DNA of 64,000 nucleotides, taken from positions 62,001-126,000 of the forward strand of contig QAMW01000033.1 of NCBI GenBank assembly GCA_003150235.1. Direction: 5' to 3'. The position numbers were made by a program, and so were the translations under genes. Shown in pieces: positions 54,008 to 62,098 of the stretch (position 1 is the first letter of the stretch; every line of letters begins with the position of its first letter). The notes beneath the pieces were generated by a model. It had not been told where the DNA came from, did no database searches, and was given only the letters and a program-made list of their open reading frames with translations. This DNA is from Bacteroidales bacterium (GTDB lineage: Bacteria; Bacteroidota; Bacteroidia; Bacteroidales; Muribaculaceae).

Positions 54008-55177
54008 TTAAAATGGTAAAGTTTCACCAAATATAAAGTTACCACTATATTTAAAGAATTTCAGCAGACCAGTCTTTATAGTCTGTTTTAATTCTTCGTT
54101 ATTATTTAGTATCTCCCATTGTTCTATTGATAGAGAGTTACCACCTCCAATATCAAGAGTTAGTGTATGAATATCAGTATAATAGGAATACCATATTTTA
54201 TATTTATTGGCATCTATACCAACATTTAATAATTTCTCTACATGATATCTCACCCCAAAACGTATTGAGTCTTCAAAATCCTTCCAAAGGATATTAATGC
54301 GCTCTGGAAACTGAAATATATTTTCGTAAAACCCGTTAAGAAACTCAGTCAGATACTTCGTGTTTGCAGAGTGGAGGATATCGTAAAGTTTCAGCCGATA
54401 ATCAAAATTATCTTTCGTTGTAAAGTCAACAATATAGAAATCATCGACATTGTTAACAATATGTCGATTAAGATATTTTATGTCAACTACAGAATCGATA
54501 GTTTGAGAACCATCATTCTCAAATTTTGATTCAATTATTTCTCCATCGAAAACGGATAGTGCATAAAATAAATAGCATCTTTTCGACTTATTGTTATATT
54601 TCTCAAATCTTGACTTTTTTTCAGAAGAGATGGCTTTGATTGTAGTTATAATAGAATTATACAGGTCCGTATTCTCCTTTACACATAAAGCTCCTCTTTT
54701 TTTGTCATTTTCTTTCTTCGATTTTTGAAGGATTTGAAATGCAAAAACTTGATTTGTGAAGGTATATAGATGAGAAAGGGCTTTATGATCCATATACTTT
54801 TCAATAAGCCGACTATTTTGCGTCTCAAGAATAAATTTAAATCTTTTGTCGGTTGAGCAAAAGTGGAGAGGTGACCAATTTATATTACCATCGGCAGTAT
54901 CAATATCGCGTGTTAAAAAGCACCATCTATTCTCTTCGCTCTTTTTACAGCTTATTACCAATGTTGTAATATACTGAACGTCATCAATAATATCTGATAC
55001 TTTATAAGCGATGATATCTATTTCTCGTTCAGTACCCTTTACATCATCAATATAATATCTATTGGAGATTATATTCCAATGATGATTCTTTAGGACATTA
55101 CAAATGTAATGTTCTAAAGGAAAACCAGTATGGCTTATTGCCTCCGATATTTGCTTTTTAAGTTCTTCTGTTATCAT
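54008..55177 (-). CDS. Unknown protein with PD-(D/E)XK nuclease-like N-terminus inside the type I R-M operon
   Basis: 389 residues, not recognised as a named family. The N-terminus (FPLEHYICNVLKNHHWNI, then GTEREIDIIAYKV with D54, then TLVISCKKS with K78) has the order alpha-beta, D, xxK of PD-(D/E)XK nucleases, with S76-C-K78 in place of the usual ExK. The remaining 300 residues are mixed alpha/beta without known motifs. The start overlaps the hsdS stop as ATGA and its stop is 2 bases before hsdR, so it is fully embedded in the operon. It is strongly AT-rich, as is much of hsdS, but unlike hsdM and hsdR. It is probably a defence accessory or an additional nuclease. Confidence 0.6.
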   Translation of the reverse strand: MITEELKKQISEAISHTGFPLEHYICNVLKNHHWNIISNRYYIDDVKGTEREIDIIAYKVSDIIDDVQYITTLVISCKKSEENRWCFLTRDIDTADGNINWSPLHFCSTDKRFKFILETQNSRLIEKYMDHKALSHLYTFTNQVFAFQILQKSKKENDKKRGALCVKENTDLYNSIITTIKAISSEKKSRFEKYNNKSKRCYLFYALSVFDGEIIESKFENDGSQTIDSVVDIKYLNRHIVNNVDDFYIVDFTTKDNFDYRLKLYDILHSANTKYLTEFLNGFYENIFQFPERINILWKDFEDSIRFGVRYHVEKLLNVGIDANKYKIWYSYYTDIHTLTLDIGGGNSLSIEQWEILNNNEELKQTIKTGLLKFFKYSGNFIFGETLPF

Positions 55178-56310
55178 ATCTCATTAAACCAATAATCCAT
55201 GCGGCTTGCAAATAGAGTCCGCAAGTCTTTTATAGACGATTTGATCAGTTTCTTTTGTTCTTCAATCGCTTCAAGTTTAGCCGCGAACTCGTTTTGCAAT
55301 AAGATTGGAGGAAGGAATATCGTATAATTCTTTACAAGAGACAGATTCAGATTCTTTTGATTGCATCCTACCGCAATGCTCCTTAATGATTCGTAAGATA
55401 AACGAAGGAAGGCATATAGAAAAAGAGGATGCAATTTAGGACATGGTAAAATAGCAGCACAAGCTTGGTTTGTACAAGCTTCTATTTTTAATCTAGCAAT
55501 CTGTCCTCTTGTTTTTCCTTGTCCATACATTGCAACAATAATCGTATCGAGTGGGAACAGTTTGCAATTAGAGTTTTCTAATGCGTTTCGCGAAATATGC
55601 TCTTCTGTTTCATAAATATCACAATTCTGAACTTCAGTGGTTTTAACCCAAGGGATATCTCCAATATAATAATCACTAATCTCACGACTTGGTGTTGCTC
55701 CCGTTTGGACAGATGCAACGTCTCCGATTGTTGAGTTTTCCCATCCTTTGGGGTTGGTGATTGGATCGCCGAACATTTCATAAAAGAGAGATTGAGCGAG
55801 CAAATCAAGGTCGGCAAGCTGACTGCGTTTTATTTCAATCAACTCATTGATTTTATCAAGTTCTGAGGCTATTCGATTCTGAATCTCCTTAGAAGGTAAA
55901 AGGATATAGTGTCCGTTCATTACATCCTTCCCCACGGCCTTAAATGTGGACCCTGTGCCTTTTTCAATAATTTTATTTAAAGAACAGATCAAGGCATAAT
56001 ATACATATCTTTGATTATCGCTCTTGGGAGATATCGAACAAAGACCTCGTCCTATGCAACATTTACAATTTGCGAAATTCATTGTTCCAATCGGGGCTCT
56101 TACAGAAAATAAAATATCATTATTCTCTGCGATTCTCGTTGGTGCAGAACAATATTTTGTAACCCTTGGAAACATTACTCCAAAATCTGAACATCCTTGA
56201 AAAAACGGCATCCCATCTCCAGTATTATTATATGAAGATGATTCAGGAGATTGTCCCATAGTTACTTTACAGACATCACCGAGTCTTTTCTTTTCCCATC
56301 CGTGATTCAT
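55174..56310 (-). CDS. hsdS: Type I restriction-modification specificity subunit
   Basis: 378 residues with two target-recognition domains, residues about 1-150 (WEKKRLGDVCKVTMGQSPES) and 185-345 (GWENSTIGDVASVQTGATPS), each followed by a conserved helix (RIASELDKINELIEIKRSQLADLD and LEAIEEQKKLIKSSIKDLRTLF). It defines the two halves of the recognition sequence. No inverted repeats or second hsdS gene are seen, so shuffling is not apparent. It overlaps hsdM by 4 bases. Confidence 0.95.
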   Translation of the reverse strand: MNHGWEKKRLGDVCKVTMGQSPESSSYNNTGDGMPFFQGCSDFGVMFPRVTKYCSAPTRIAENNDILFSVRAPIGTMNFANCKCCIGRGLCSISPKSDNQRYVYYALICSLNKIIEKGTGSTFKAVGKDVMNGHYILLPSKEIQNRIASELDKINELIEIKRSQLADLDLLAQSLFYEMFGDPITNPKGWENSTIGDVASVQTGATPSREISDYYIGDIPWVKTTEVQNCDIYETEEHISRNALENSNCKLFPLDTIIVAMYGQGKTRGQIARLKIEACTNQACAAILPCPKLHPLFLYAFLRLSYESLRSIAVGCNQKNLNLSLVKNYTIFLPPILLQNEFAAKLEAIEEQKKLIKSSIKDLRTLFASRMDYWFNEI

Positions 56311-57806
56311 TCGGCAAGCATTTTTTGGAGTTCAACCATACCACGCAGGAATGTCTCTTCAGTAGTGTGGAGCCGGTTCATGATTGAGGATGTTGCCTCA
56401 AACTCCACTTTTTCACGTATAGTCTCCTTATACGTATTAAAGGCAAGGTCGTAGCCGTTGCCGATAATCTCGCTTTGCGGAACGAGGAAGGATTGCTCGG
56501 TGCGTCGGCGGTCGGCTTCCGCTCCTTTTCGGTCGTGAAAGCGGGAGATTATATAAGGAATGTCGTTATCTGCAATTTCATTGCGTTTCTGGTCGAGAGA
56601 GAAGCCGTCGGCTCTCATTTCGTAGAACCACACCTTATCAGTACCTCCGGCATTAGTCTTGGTAAAGACAAGAATAGCAGTCGATACATTGGAATATGGA
56701 AGAAACACTCCCGCCGGCATAGAGATGACAGCTTCAAGGCATTGATTTTCAACCAGCTCCTTACGCAGGTCTTTGTGAGCCTTGGATGTGCCGGTAAGGA
56801 CTCCGTCGGGTACAATCGAGGCACATCTGCCGCCCACTTTCAGTGACCGTATAAACAGTGCAAGAAACAGCAGCTCGGTCTTTTTTGTCTTGGCAATGGT
56901 CAGCAGACTCTTGGAAACCGCATCATAATCGAGACTTCCGGCAAATGGAGGATTTGCCAGAATCAATGAATATCGCTCCGTGTCATTGTTCTCATCTGAC
57001 AAGGAATCCTGCCACGACACCTGAGGATTGTCAACATCATGGAGCATGAGGTTCATCGCTCCGATGCGAAGCATGGTCGCATCGGTGTCGAAGCCGTGAA
57101 GCATCCGGTTACGGAAATGCTCTTTCACGGCTTTATTAGCCAACTCCTTCTTAAAATGCTCCTGCACATACTTTGCGCTTTCCACGATAAAACCGGCACT
57201 ACCCATAGCCGGGTCGCATATCACATCCTCAGGCGTCGGCTTCATCAATTCAACCATCATGCGTATAATATGGCGCGGTGTTCGGAACTGACCGTTGGTG
57301 CCACTTGCCGCCATCTTGCCGAGCACATATTCATAGACATCGCCCATGGCGTCGCGGTTGCTCATGTCAAGTTCGCTGATACCGTCAACCACTTTCACCA
57401 ATGTGCGGGGATTCTGAATCATAAACACGGCATCCTTCATGAATCGCGAGTAGGCTGACTGCTTTCCCTTGTTCAGGTTCTTGATATAGACAAATACATC
57501 CTGGCTGACGATACGGAACATTTTATTAGGTTCAAAATGCCGGAAATTACTCCAGCGCATATCAGCCATAGGCACATCTTTGTCCGTGACCGGATTATGC
57601 CAGGTGCCATAGTCAAACATCGGCTCGCTGACGTGCGTCCCGAGAGCGGATGCCTTGTTCTCCTGACGAATCTGAGCATCGTCAAGCATCCTCATGAACA
57701 GAAGATAAGTCATCTGCTCGAGAAGGGTGATTGAATTTGTGATACCTCCGGTCCAGAAGGTCTCCCAAATCTGATCTATCTGATTTTTTATTTGTCCTGT
57801 AATCAT
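56307..57806 (-). CDS. hsdM: Type I restriction-modification DNA methyltransferase subunit
   Basis: N6-adenine methyltransferase, 499 residues. It has an N-terminal helical domain (IDQIWETFWTGGITNSITLLEQMTYLLFMRML), the SAM motif DPAMGSAGF at 198-206, the catalytic NPPF at 285-288 and a C-terminal coiled coil. It is first gene of the R-M operon. The upstream region lacks a perfect TAnnTTTG box; a one-mismatch TAAATTCG lies near 57903-57910. Confidence 0.96.
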   Translation of the reverse strand: MITGQIKNQIDQIWETFWTGGITNSITLLEQMTYLLFMRMLDDAQIRQENKASALGTHVSEPMFDYGTWHNPVTDKDVPMADMRWSNFRHFEPNKMFRIVSQDVFVYIKNLNKGKQSAYSRFMKDAVFMIQNPRTLVKVVDGISELDMSNRDAMGDVYEYVLGKMAASGTNGQFRTPRHIIRMMVELMKPTPEDVICDPAMGSAGFIVESAKYVQEHFKKELANKAVKEHFRNRMLHGFDTDATMLRIGAMNLMLHDVDNPQVSWQDSLSDENNDTERYSLILANPPFAGSLDYDAVSKSLLTIAKTKKTELLFLALFIRSLKVGGRCASIVPDGVLTGTSKAHKDLRKELVENQCLEAVISMPAGVFLPYSNVSTAILVFTKTNAGGTDKVWFYEMRADGFSLDQKRNEIADNDIPYIISRFHDRKGAEADRRRTEQSFLVPQSEIIGNGYDLAFNTYKETIREKVEFEATSSIMNRLHTTEETFLRGMVELQKMLAE

Positions 57807-58239
57807 ACTTTTTCAAGTCCTGCAAGCCCGGTTTATGGTTGATGGTTTAGGGTTTAGGAAGTCCAGCGGTATGTGAACTCCGGGACTGCGTGATACTTAT
57901 GCGAATTTACTAAACTTTTCGGAAAGTCAACTGCGAAATGGGAAAAATTAATTTAAGTTTCGCGTTGCGAAACTTAGCGAAACTTAAGGGTTATAGGGTT
58001 AAAAGGTTATAGGGTTATGAGGGCAACACCACACCTGCAACGCGGGCGGACTTCCATCCGCCCCTACAGCTACGCTATATTTTCTGGGGGTAAAGTGGAT
58101 GCTCCGGGGAGCATCCCTACCTCTGAGTAAACTCCTTTCCCCGTAAGGGGGAATGAGTTGTCAGATGTCAGTTGTGGGGGATGGAGCGCGTAACTGTAGC
58201 GGTGACCGGGAGGGCATCGCCGGTATCGCGCGAAGTAAA
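57807..58239. other. REP-like and hairpin-rich intergenic region upstream of hsdM
   Basis: No gene seen. It contains GGTTTA-type low-complexity DNA (about 57830-57860), the palindrome AAGTTTCGC-GTT-GCGAAACTT (57955-57975) followed by GGGTTATAGGG repeats, and hairpins GGGCGGA/TCCGCCC (58044-58063), GGATGCTCC/GGAGCATCC (58097-58116) and AACTC..TTCCCC/GGGG..AA..GAGTT (58130-58159). It mirrors the array at 49728-50124 on the other side of the R-M operon. Confidence 0.5.
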
Positions 58240-58280
58240 AAAGAAAGAGGGATATCAAAATCTTGATAACCCTCTTCTTT
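58240..58280. terminator. Terminator of the candidate small RNA
   Basis: AAGAAAGAGGGATATCAA pairs with TTGATAACCCTCTTCTT around AATC; on the minus strand it is followed by a T6 run. The plus strand also ends in CTTTTATAAG, so it may act in both directions. Confidence 0.75.
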
Positions 58281-58498
58281 TATAAGACCACACCAAAGGA
58301 TGCGATGAAACTCCGAATGACAGGATTTGAGCGCTCGCCAACCTTTGTAATCCGCCTGGGTTATTAGCCACCGCTCCGGAGAGCGGTCGGGGCCCGCCAT
58401 CAGTCGACTAAGCTTGTCTCGGTATTTCACGTAAATTTGATGAGTTTCCCAATCTACTTTGATGTGGTAAATCGTCGGCTCTCTTGCCTTTGTTCTTA
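58240..58498 (-). ncRNA. Candidate structured small RNA with own promoter and terminator
   Basis: A full promoter (58504-58534) points into a segment of about 260 bases that ends in a strong T-tailed hairpin (58240-58280). The predicted 5' end TATAAGA..CAAAGG can pair with CCTTTGG..TCTTATA just before the terminator (about 58282-58300), closing the molecule. An internal stem ACCGCTC/GAGCGGT (about 58372-58388) is GC-rich. A protein frame crosses the region (58161-58658) but has no recognisable product, reads through the promoter and the terminator, and is probably a chance. A closed long stem with internal domains recalls 6S-type RNAs, but this identity is not established. Confidence 0.5.
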
Positions 58499-58503
58499 TA
58501 ACA

Positions 58504-58534
58504 CAAAGATACTTCTTATTGTTGAATTTTGCAA
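58504..58534 (-). promoter_or_regulatory. Promoter of the candidate small RNA
   Basis: On the minus strand TTG, exactly 20 bases, TATCTTTG (58511-58504), the same spacing as the tRNA-Ser promoter. Confidence 0.65.
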
Positions 58535-58845
58535 CTTTCCAAGCGATTTTTTTGCAATCGGGTGCGCCGTAGATACTTCCGAAGAGCTGAATATATCTCA
58601 GCAGGAGGGACATCGCTTTGCGATGTGTGATTAACACCCGCACACAGCGCGCAGGCAACTCTCTACCTCGCTGACACCCTTTCGGGCACGCAACAGCAAC
58701 GCGATGCTTTCAATGCGGGAAAACGGCTGCACCATGGTACAGCCCTACCATTGGATGCTCTCAAAACAACTCTGTTCCTTTTTACCTTCTGTCCCTCTGT
58801 ATCTCTGTACAACATCTGACGACAACTGACGACTCCAAAATAAAT
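58535..58845. other. Intergenic DNA between small RNA promoter and YccF gene
   Basis: No gene seen. It holds small hairpins (for example ACATCGC-TTT-GCGATGT at 58610-58626 and GGCTG/CAGCC near 58725-58745) and CT-rich runs around 58770-58800. The YccF promoter follows. Confidence 0.45.
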
Positions 58846-58877
58846 TTGGCATTACGCCCGGCTTATTTGTATCTTTG
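58846..58877 (+). promoter_or_regulatory. Promoter of YccF-domain gene
   Basis: TTG at 58846-58848, 21 bases, TATCTTTG (58870-58877). Transcription is expected near 58883, about 23 bases before the ATG. Confidence 0.6.
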
Positions 58878-58905
58878 CGGCATATTAAACATTTATATCT
58901 ATCGT

Positions 58906-59274
58906 ATGAATTTGTTTCTCAATATTATCTGGATTGTATTTGGCGGATTTTTCGTGGCTGTCGAATATGTGGTGTCGAGTCTTGCGATGATGCTGACCAT
59001 AATTGGCATCCCTTTCGGACTGCAGACATTGAAACTCGCAGGCGTAGCATTGGTGCCGTTCGGAACAAAGGTACTCGACAGTCCTACTTCCAACGGATGC
59101 CTCAATCTCATTATGAATGTAATCTGGTGGTTTGTCGGCGGAATACCTATTGCCTTGACTCATGTCGGATTCGGAATACTGTTCTGTATCACCATCATAG
59201 GCATCCCATTCGGTGTCCAGCATTTCAAACTTGCAGGACTCGCCTTTATGCCCTTCGGCAAGACTCTCGTCTAA
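58906..59274 (+). CDS. YccF domain-containing membrane protein
   Basis: 122 residues from ATG 58906 (MNLFLNIIWIVFGGFF); the longer frame begins in the promoter. Two tandem copies of the YccF motif, IIGIPFGLQTLKLAGVALVPFG and IIGIPFGVQHFKLAGLAFMPFG, follow hydrophobic helices, so it is an inner-membrane protein with internal duplication. Its function is unknown. It ends convergently against the DUF5063 gene, overlapping by 4 bases. Confidence 0.9.
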   Translation: MNLFLNIIWIVFGGFFVAVEYVVSSLAMMLTIIGIPFGLQTLKLAGVALVPFGTKVLDSPTSNGCLNLIMNVIWWFVGGIPIALTHVGFGILFCITIIGIPFGVQHFKLAGLAFMPFGKTLV

Positions 59275-59789
59275 TCGGCATTGCTGTTATAGCGCACATG
59301 ATTCAAGGCGCGGAGCACATTGCACAATATGCGACTCCAGTAAGCCCCGAAATCTTCCTTGACAGCGGCAAGACCCATTAATATCAGCTCTTCCGGCACA
59401 TCTTTCACCGTATCAAGGAAATTGTACAACACCTGAAATATGTCGGCAAGACCTTCAGATATCGATGCGGCGATAGGCGTGTCGGAATATTTCATATCTT
59501 CCTCAAACACTTCAAGATACGTATCGTCGGGACCAAGCAGATTCTCGACACTGCGGCGCACTGAATCATAATAGTCTTCCTCCAGCGTTCCCGCTATGTA
59601 GGATTCCTCGACTACCGCAGCATCGGCGTTGACATCGGTCGCCGATATGTAGATACGCGGCAACAGGCGCAGCATGGTGGCTACAAAATCATCGCGTTCC
59701 ATCTCGCGGGCATTTTCAAGTGCCTGGCAATACTCATTGCACAATGCCATAAAGGCAAGAGCATTATTATTTATCATTGAACTGCTCAT
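59271..59789 (-). CDS. DUF5063 domain-containing protein
   Basis: 172 residues, all-helical and acidic, with the Bacteroidales DUF5063 pattern (ALAFMALCNEYCQALENARE, YLEVFEEDMKYSDTPIAASI, LADIFQVLYNFLDTV). No signal or membrane segments; it is probably a cytoplasmic helical bundle of unknown role. It is the last gene of the yicC-gmk-nadD-DUF5063 operon, overlapping nadD as ATGA. Confidence 0.82.
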   Translation of the reverse strand: MSSSMINNNALAFMALCNEYCQALENAREMERDDFVATMLRLLPRIYISATDVNADAAVVEESYIAGTLEEDYYDSVRRSVENLLGPDDTYLEVFEEDMKYSDTPIAASISEGLADIFQVLYNFLDTVKDVPEELILMGLAAVKEDFGAYWSRILCNVLRALNHVRYNSNAD

Positions 59790-60379
59790 AACTCAGATTG
59801 ATAAAGATGATGTTGACATATATATTTATATACCTCCGGCGGCAAGAAATAGTTCATATCCTTCCCACGCGCTATGCTATCCCTTATAAAGGTTGATGAT
59901 ATATCTATCATAGGGGCATCTATGACCTCGACTCTTGGATCAGTAACATCACCCATAGGATAATCTCTTCTGGGATAGACTATGACACCGAAGCGGTCAA
60001 GTATCTCTTCCGATGCGCGCCACCGGTTGAATATCGCCCAGTTGTCACTGCCGATTATTAGTTTATAATGTATTTCCGGATACCTTTCTTGAAGGCACGT
60101 CAATGTGTCGATAGTATAAGAGGGACGCGGCATCGACAGCTCCGTATCATCGGCATCGACAACCGCCGACGTTTCACAGGCAAGCCTCAGCATATTGAAA
60201 CGATCGGCATCAGAAGCCATTGCCCTGTCACGCTTCAACGGATTGCAAGGCGACAGCATCATTTTCACAGCATCCACGGGACCGAATTGAGCGATATAGG
60301 AAGCGAGCATCAGATGACCCGAATGGACAGGATTAAATGACCCTCCCAGAACGCCTATAATCTTCTTGTCATGTGTCAC
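59786..60379 (-). CDS. nadD: Nicotinate-nucleotide adenylyltransferase
   Basis: Makes deamido-NAD from nicotinate mononucleotide and ATP. The nucleotidyltransferase motif GVLGGSFNPVHSGHLMLA is at residues 9-26, and the second motif ISSTFIRDSIARG near the C-terminus. The 197-residue length is normal. Its start overlaps the gmk stop (60376-60379) as ATGA. Confidence 0.96.
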   Translation of the reverse strand: MTHDKKIIGVLGGSFNPVHSGHLMLASYIAQFGPVDAVKMMLSPCNPLKRDRAMASDADRFNMLRLACETSAVVDADDTELSMPRPSYTIDTLTCLQERYPEIHYKLIIGSDNWAIFNRWRASEEILDRFGVIVYPRRDYPMGDVTDPRVEVIDAPMIDISSTFIRDSIARGKDMNYFLPPEVYKYICQHHLYQSEL

Positions 60380-60945
60380 TTTGACAAAAATTCGGTTATA
60401 ATCCTGTGAGTTTCTTCAACTGCCACGGCAAGATTATCGTTCACGACCGTGACATCATATCTCGGTGCAAACTCAAGCTCGAAAGCCGCCTTTCTGACTC
60501 TTTCGTCAATAACCTCGGGCGCGTCAGTCGCCCTGCCTTCAAGACGCCGGCGCAACTCATCGATCGACGGGGGCATGATAAACAATGCGAGTGACCTGTC
60601 ACCGTAAATACGCTTTACGTTCATGGCTCCTTTCACATCGATGTCAAGCACCACATTATGCCCGTCGGAGGTGATACGGTCTATCTCACTCTTCAATGTG
60701 CCGTAGAAACGCCCGGCATACACCTCTTCATATTCCACAAACTCGTCACGGGAAATACGGGCACGGAATTCATCCTCTGTAAGGAAATAATAATGTACGC
60801 CGTGCTTTTCCTCTCCACGCGGCTTACGACTGGTCGCCGACACGGAAAACTGCAAGTCAATGTCGCCCCGCTCAAGCAATGCGTTTATTATGGTCGATTT
60901 ACCACATCCGGATGGAGCCGACACTATGATTATCTTGCCTGCCAT
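60376..60945 (-). CDS. gmk: Guanylate kinase
   Basis: Phosphorylates GMP to GDP. P-loop SAPSGCGKSTI, GMP-binding SVSATSRKPRGEEKHGVHYYF, and LDIDVKGAMNVKR. I place the start at ATG 60945 (MAGKIIIVSAPSGCGKST); the frame from TTG 60954 adds 3 residues. 189 residues. It lies 9 bases after yicC and overlaps nadD. Confidence 0.96.
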   Translation of the reverse strand: MAGKIIIVSAPSGCGKSTIINALLERGDIDLQFSVSATSRKPRGEEKHGVHYYFLTEDEFRARISRDEFVEYEEVYAGRFYGTLKSEIDRITSDGHNVVLDIDVKGAMNVKRIYGDRSLALFIMPPSIDELRRRLEGRATDAPEVIDERVRKAAFELEFAPRYDVTVVNDNLAVAVEETHRIITEFLSK

Positions 60946-60954
60946 AATCCACAA

Positions 60955-61830
60955 TTACATCACGTTAAGCACCTGTTCTTTGATCTGCTCAAGCTCGTCT
61001 TTCATCTTGACGACAATCTTCTGCATATCAGCGTGATTGGATTTTGAGCCGAGGGTGTTTATCTCGCGACCCATTTCCTGACTGATAAATCCGAGTTTCT
61101 TTCCCTGACCCGGAGCACCGTCCATCGTCTCCATGAAATAATTCAAGTGTTGGGCGAGACGCTGTTTCTCCTCGTTGACATCAAGCTTTTCAATATAAAA
61201 TATCATCTCCTGCTCCAGGCGGTTTTTGTCAAATGAAACACCGTCAATCTTCGAGAGATTCTCCTCTATGCGAGCGCGAATCTTTGCCACACGTTCCTTC
61301 TCGTAAGGCTCGACACCGGCAAGCAAGGCACGTATATTCTCAATACGGCGCGTAAAAAATTCCGTAAGTTTGACCCCTTCCTTCGCACGGAATTGCATAA
61401 GCCCGTCAATCGCCTCGCTGACTGCCGCCATCAAAGTAGCGGAATCTTCCTCTGAAAGGGCAGCGGGCAATTCACTCTTCACCGTCTCCGGAAACCGGAG
61501 CAAAACGCTATACCAGTCATCAGGCCATGCAAGCCCGAGCTGCCGCGCCATCTCCTCGACCTGCGCCTTGTAAGCCGCCATCAGAGGTATATTAAGGGAA
61601 ACTGTTGTCTCAACGCCTACCGACTCGGCATATATCTGGAAATCCACCTTTCCGCGTTCCAGACGGGAAGCGATAAGATTACGAAATTCAAGCTCTTTCT
61701 CGCGGAAAGCGGCAGGCACGCGCGACGATATGTCAAGCTGCTTGCTGTTCAGCGATTTAATCTCCACTGTGATTTTCTTGTTTGGGATTTGGGCAACCGA
61801 TTTGCCGAATCCGGTCATTGATAGTAACAT
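60955..61830 (-). CDS. yicC: YicC/YloC family endoribonuclease-type protein
   Basis: 291 residues. N-terminal MLLSMTGFGKSV and EIKSLNSKQLDISSRVP, and C-terminal LGFISQEMGREINTLGSKSN, are the two conserved family blocks. Members have been described as ring-forming endoribonucleases and stress-linked proteins. The gene precedes gmk, the usual bacterial neighbour. It is first gene of the operon; upstream lies REP-like DNA. Confidence 0.93.
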   Translation of the reverse strand: MLLSMTGFGKSVAQIPNKKITVEIKSLNSKQLDISSRVPAAFREKELEFRNLIASRLERGKVDFQIYAESVGVETTVSLNIPLMAAYKAQVEEMARQLGLAWPDDWYSVLLRFPETVKSELPAALSEEDSATLMAAVSEAIDGLMQFRAKEGVKLTEFFTRRIENIRALLAGVEPYEKERVAKIRARIEENLSKIDGVSFDKNRLEQEMIFYIEKLDVNEEKQRLAQHLNYFMETMDGAPGQGKKLGFISQEMGREINTLGSKSNHADMQKIVVKMKDELEQIKEQVLNVM

Positions 61831-61993
61831 GGACAGATATTTTCTTATAATTTAAGTTTCGCAAGCTCACTTAAAGGTCTTGGGTTAAAGGTTAATAGGT
61901 TAAGATAACAGCTGTCGGCTGAAAATACCGAACGGACAGCGGCGCTATAACCTTTAACCGACTTGCATGGCAAGCATTTAACCTCTTAACCTT

Positions 61994-62015
61994 CAACTTT
62001 CGCTTACGAAAGTTG
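61994..62015. repeat. REP-like palindrome, copy 2
   Basis: CAACTTTCG-CTTA-CGAAAGTTG, the exact reverse complement of the element at 49705-49726. Flanks also match in inverted sense (AATTC outside, AGGTTA-like on the other side). It lies between yicC and tsaB, in a 270-base gap that otherwise holds low-complexity GGTTAA runs and a CTTGC-ATG-GCAAG hairpin near 61963. Confidence 0.65.
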
Positions 62016-62069
62016 AATTACAAAATTACAAAATCTCCCGTTAATACGTATGTTTAACACAAAAAATCG

Positions 62070-62077
62070 TATCTTTG
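62070..62077 (+). promoter_or_regulatory. -7 element of tsaB promoter
   Basis: TATCTTTG on the plus strand, 21 bases before the tsaB ATG; a TTG at -33 is not clear. It overlaps the TTG that would start the longer open frame. Confidence 0.5.
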
Positions 62078-62098
62078 TATAATAAAAAATGTCACGCA

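Noticed and set aside
55174..56310. Phase-variable hsdS shuffling
   Set aside because: No second hsdS, no inverted repeats between the target-recognition domains and no recombinase nearby.
58311..58380. tRNA-like segment (CTCCGGA pairing with TTCGGAG, CTCAAATCC resembling a T loop)
   Set aside because: The T stem does not pair, there is no proper D or anticodon arm and no CCA; coincidental or part of the larger RNA fold.
58161..58658. 165-residue minus-strand frame overlapping the candidate small RNA
   Set aside because: It contains a full promoter and a full terminator in its interior, and its two ends are low-quality sequence; better explained as chance read-through of an RNA gene. A decayed gene cannot be fully excluded.
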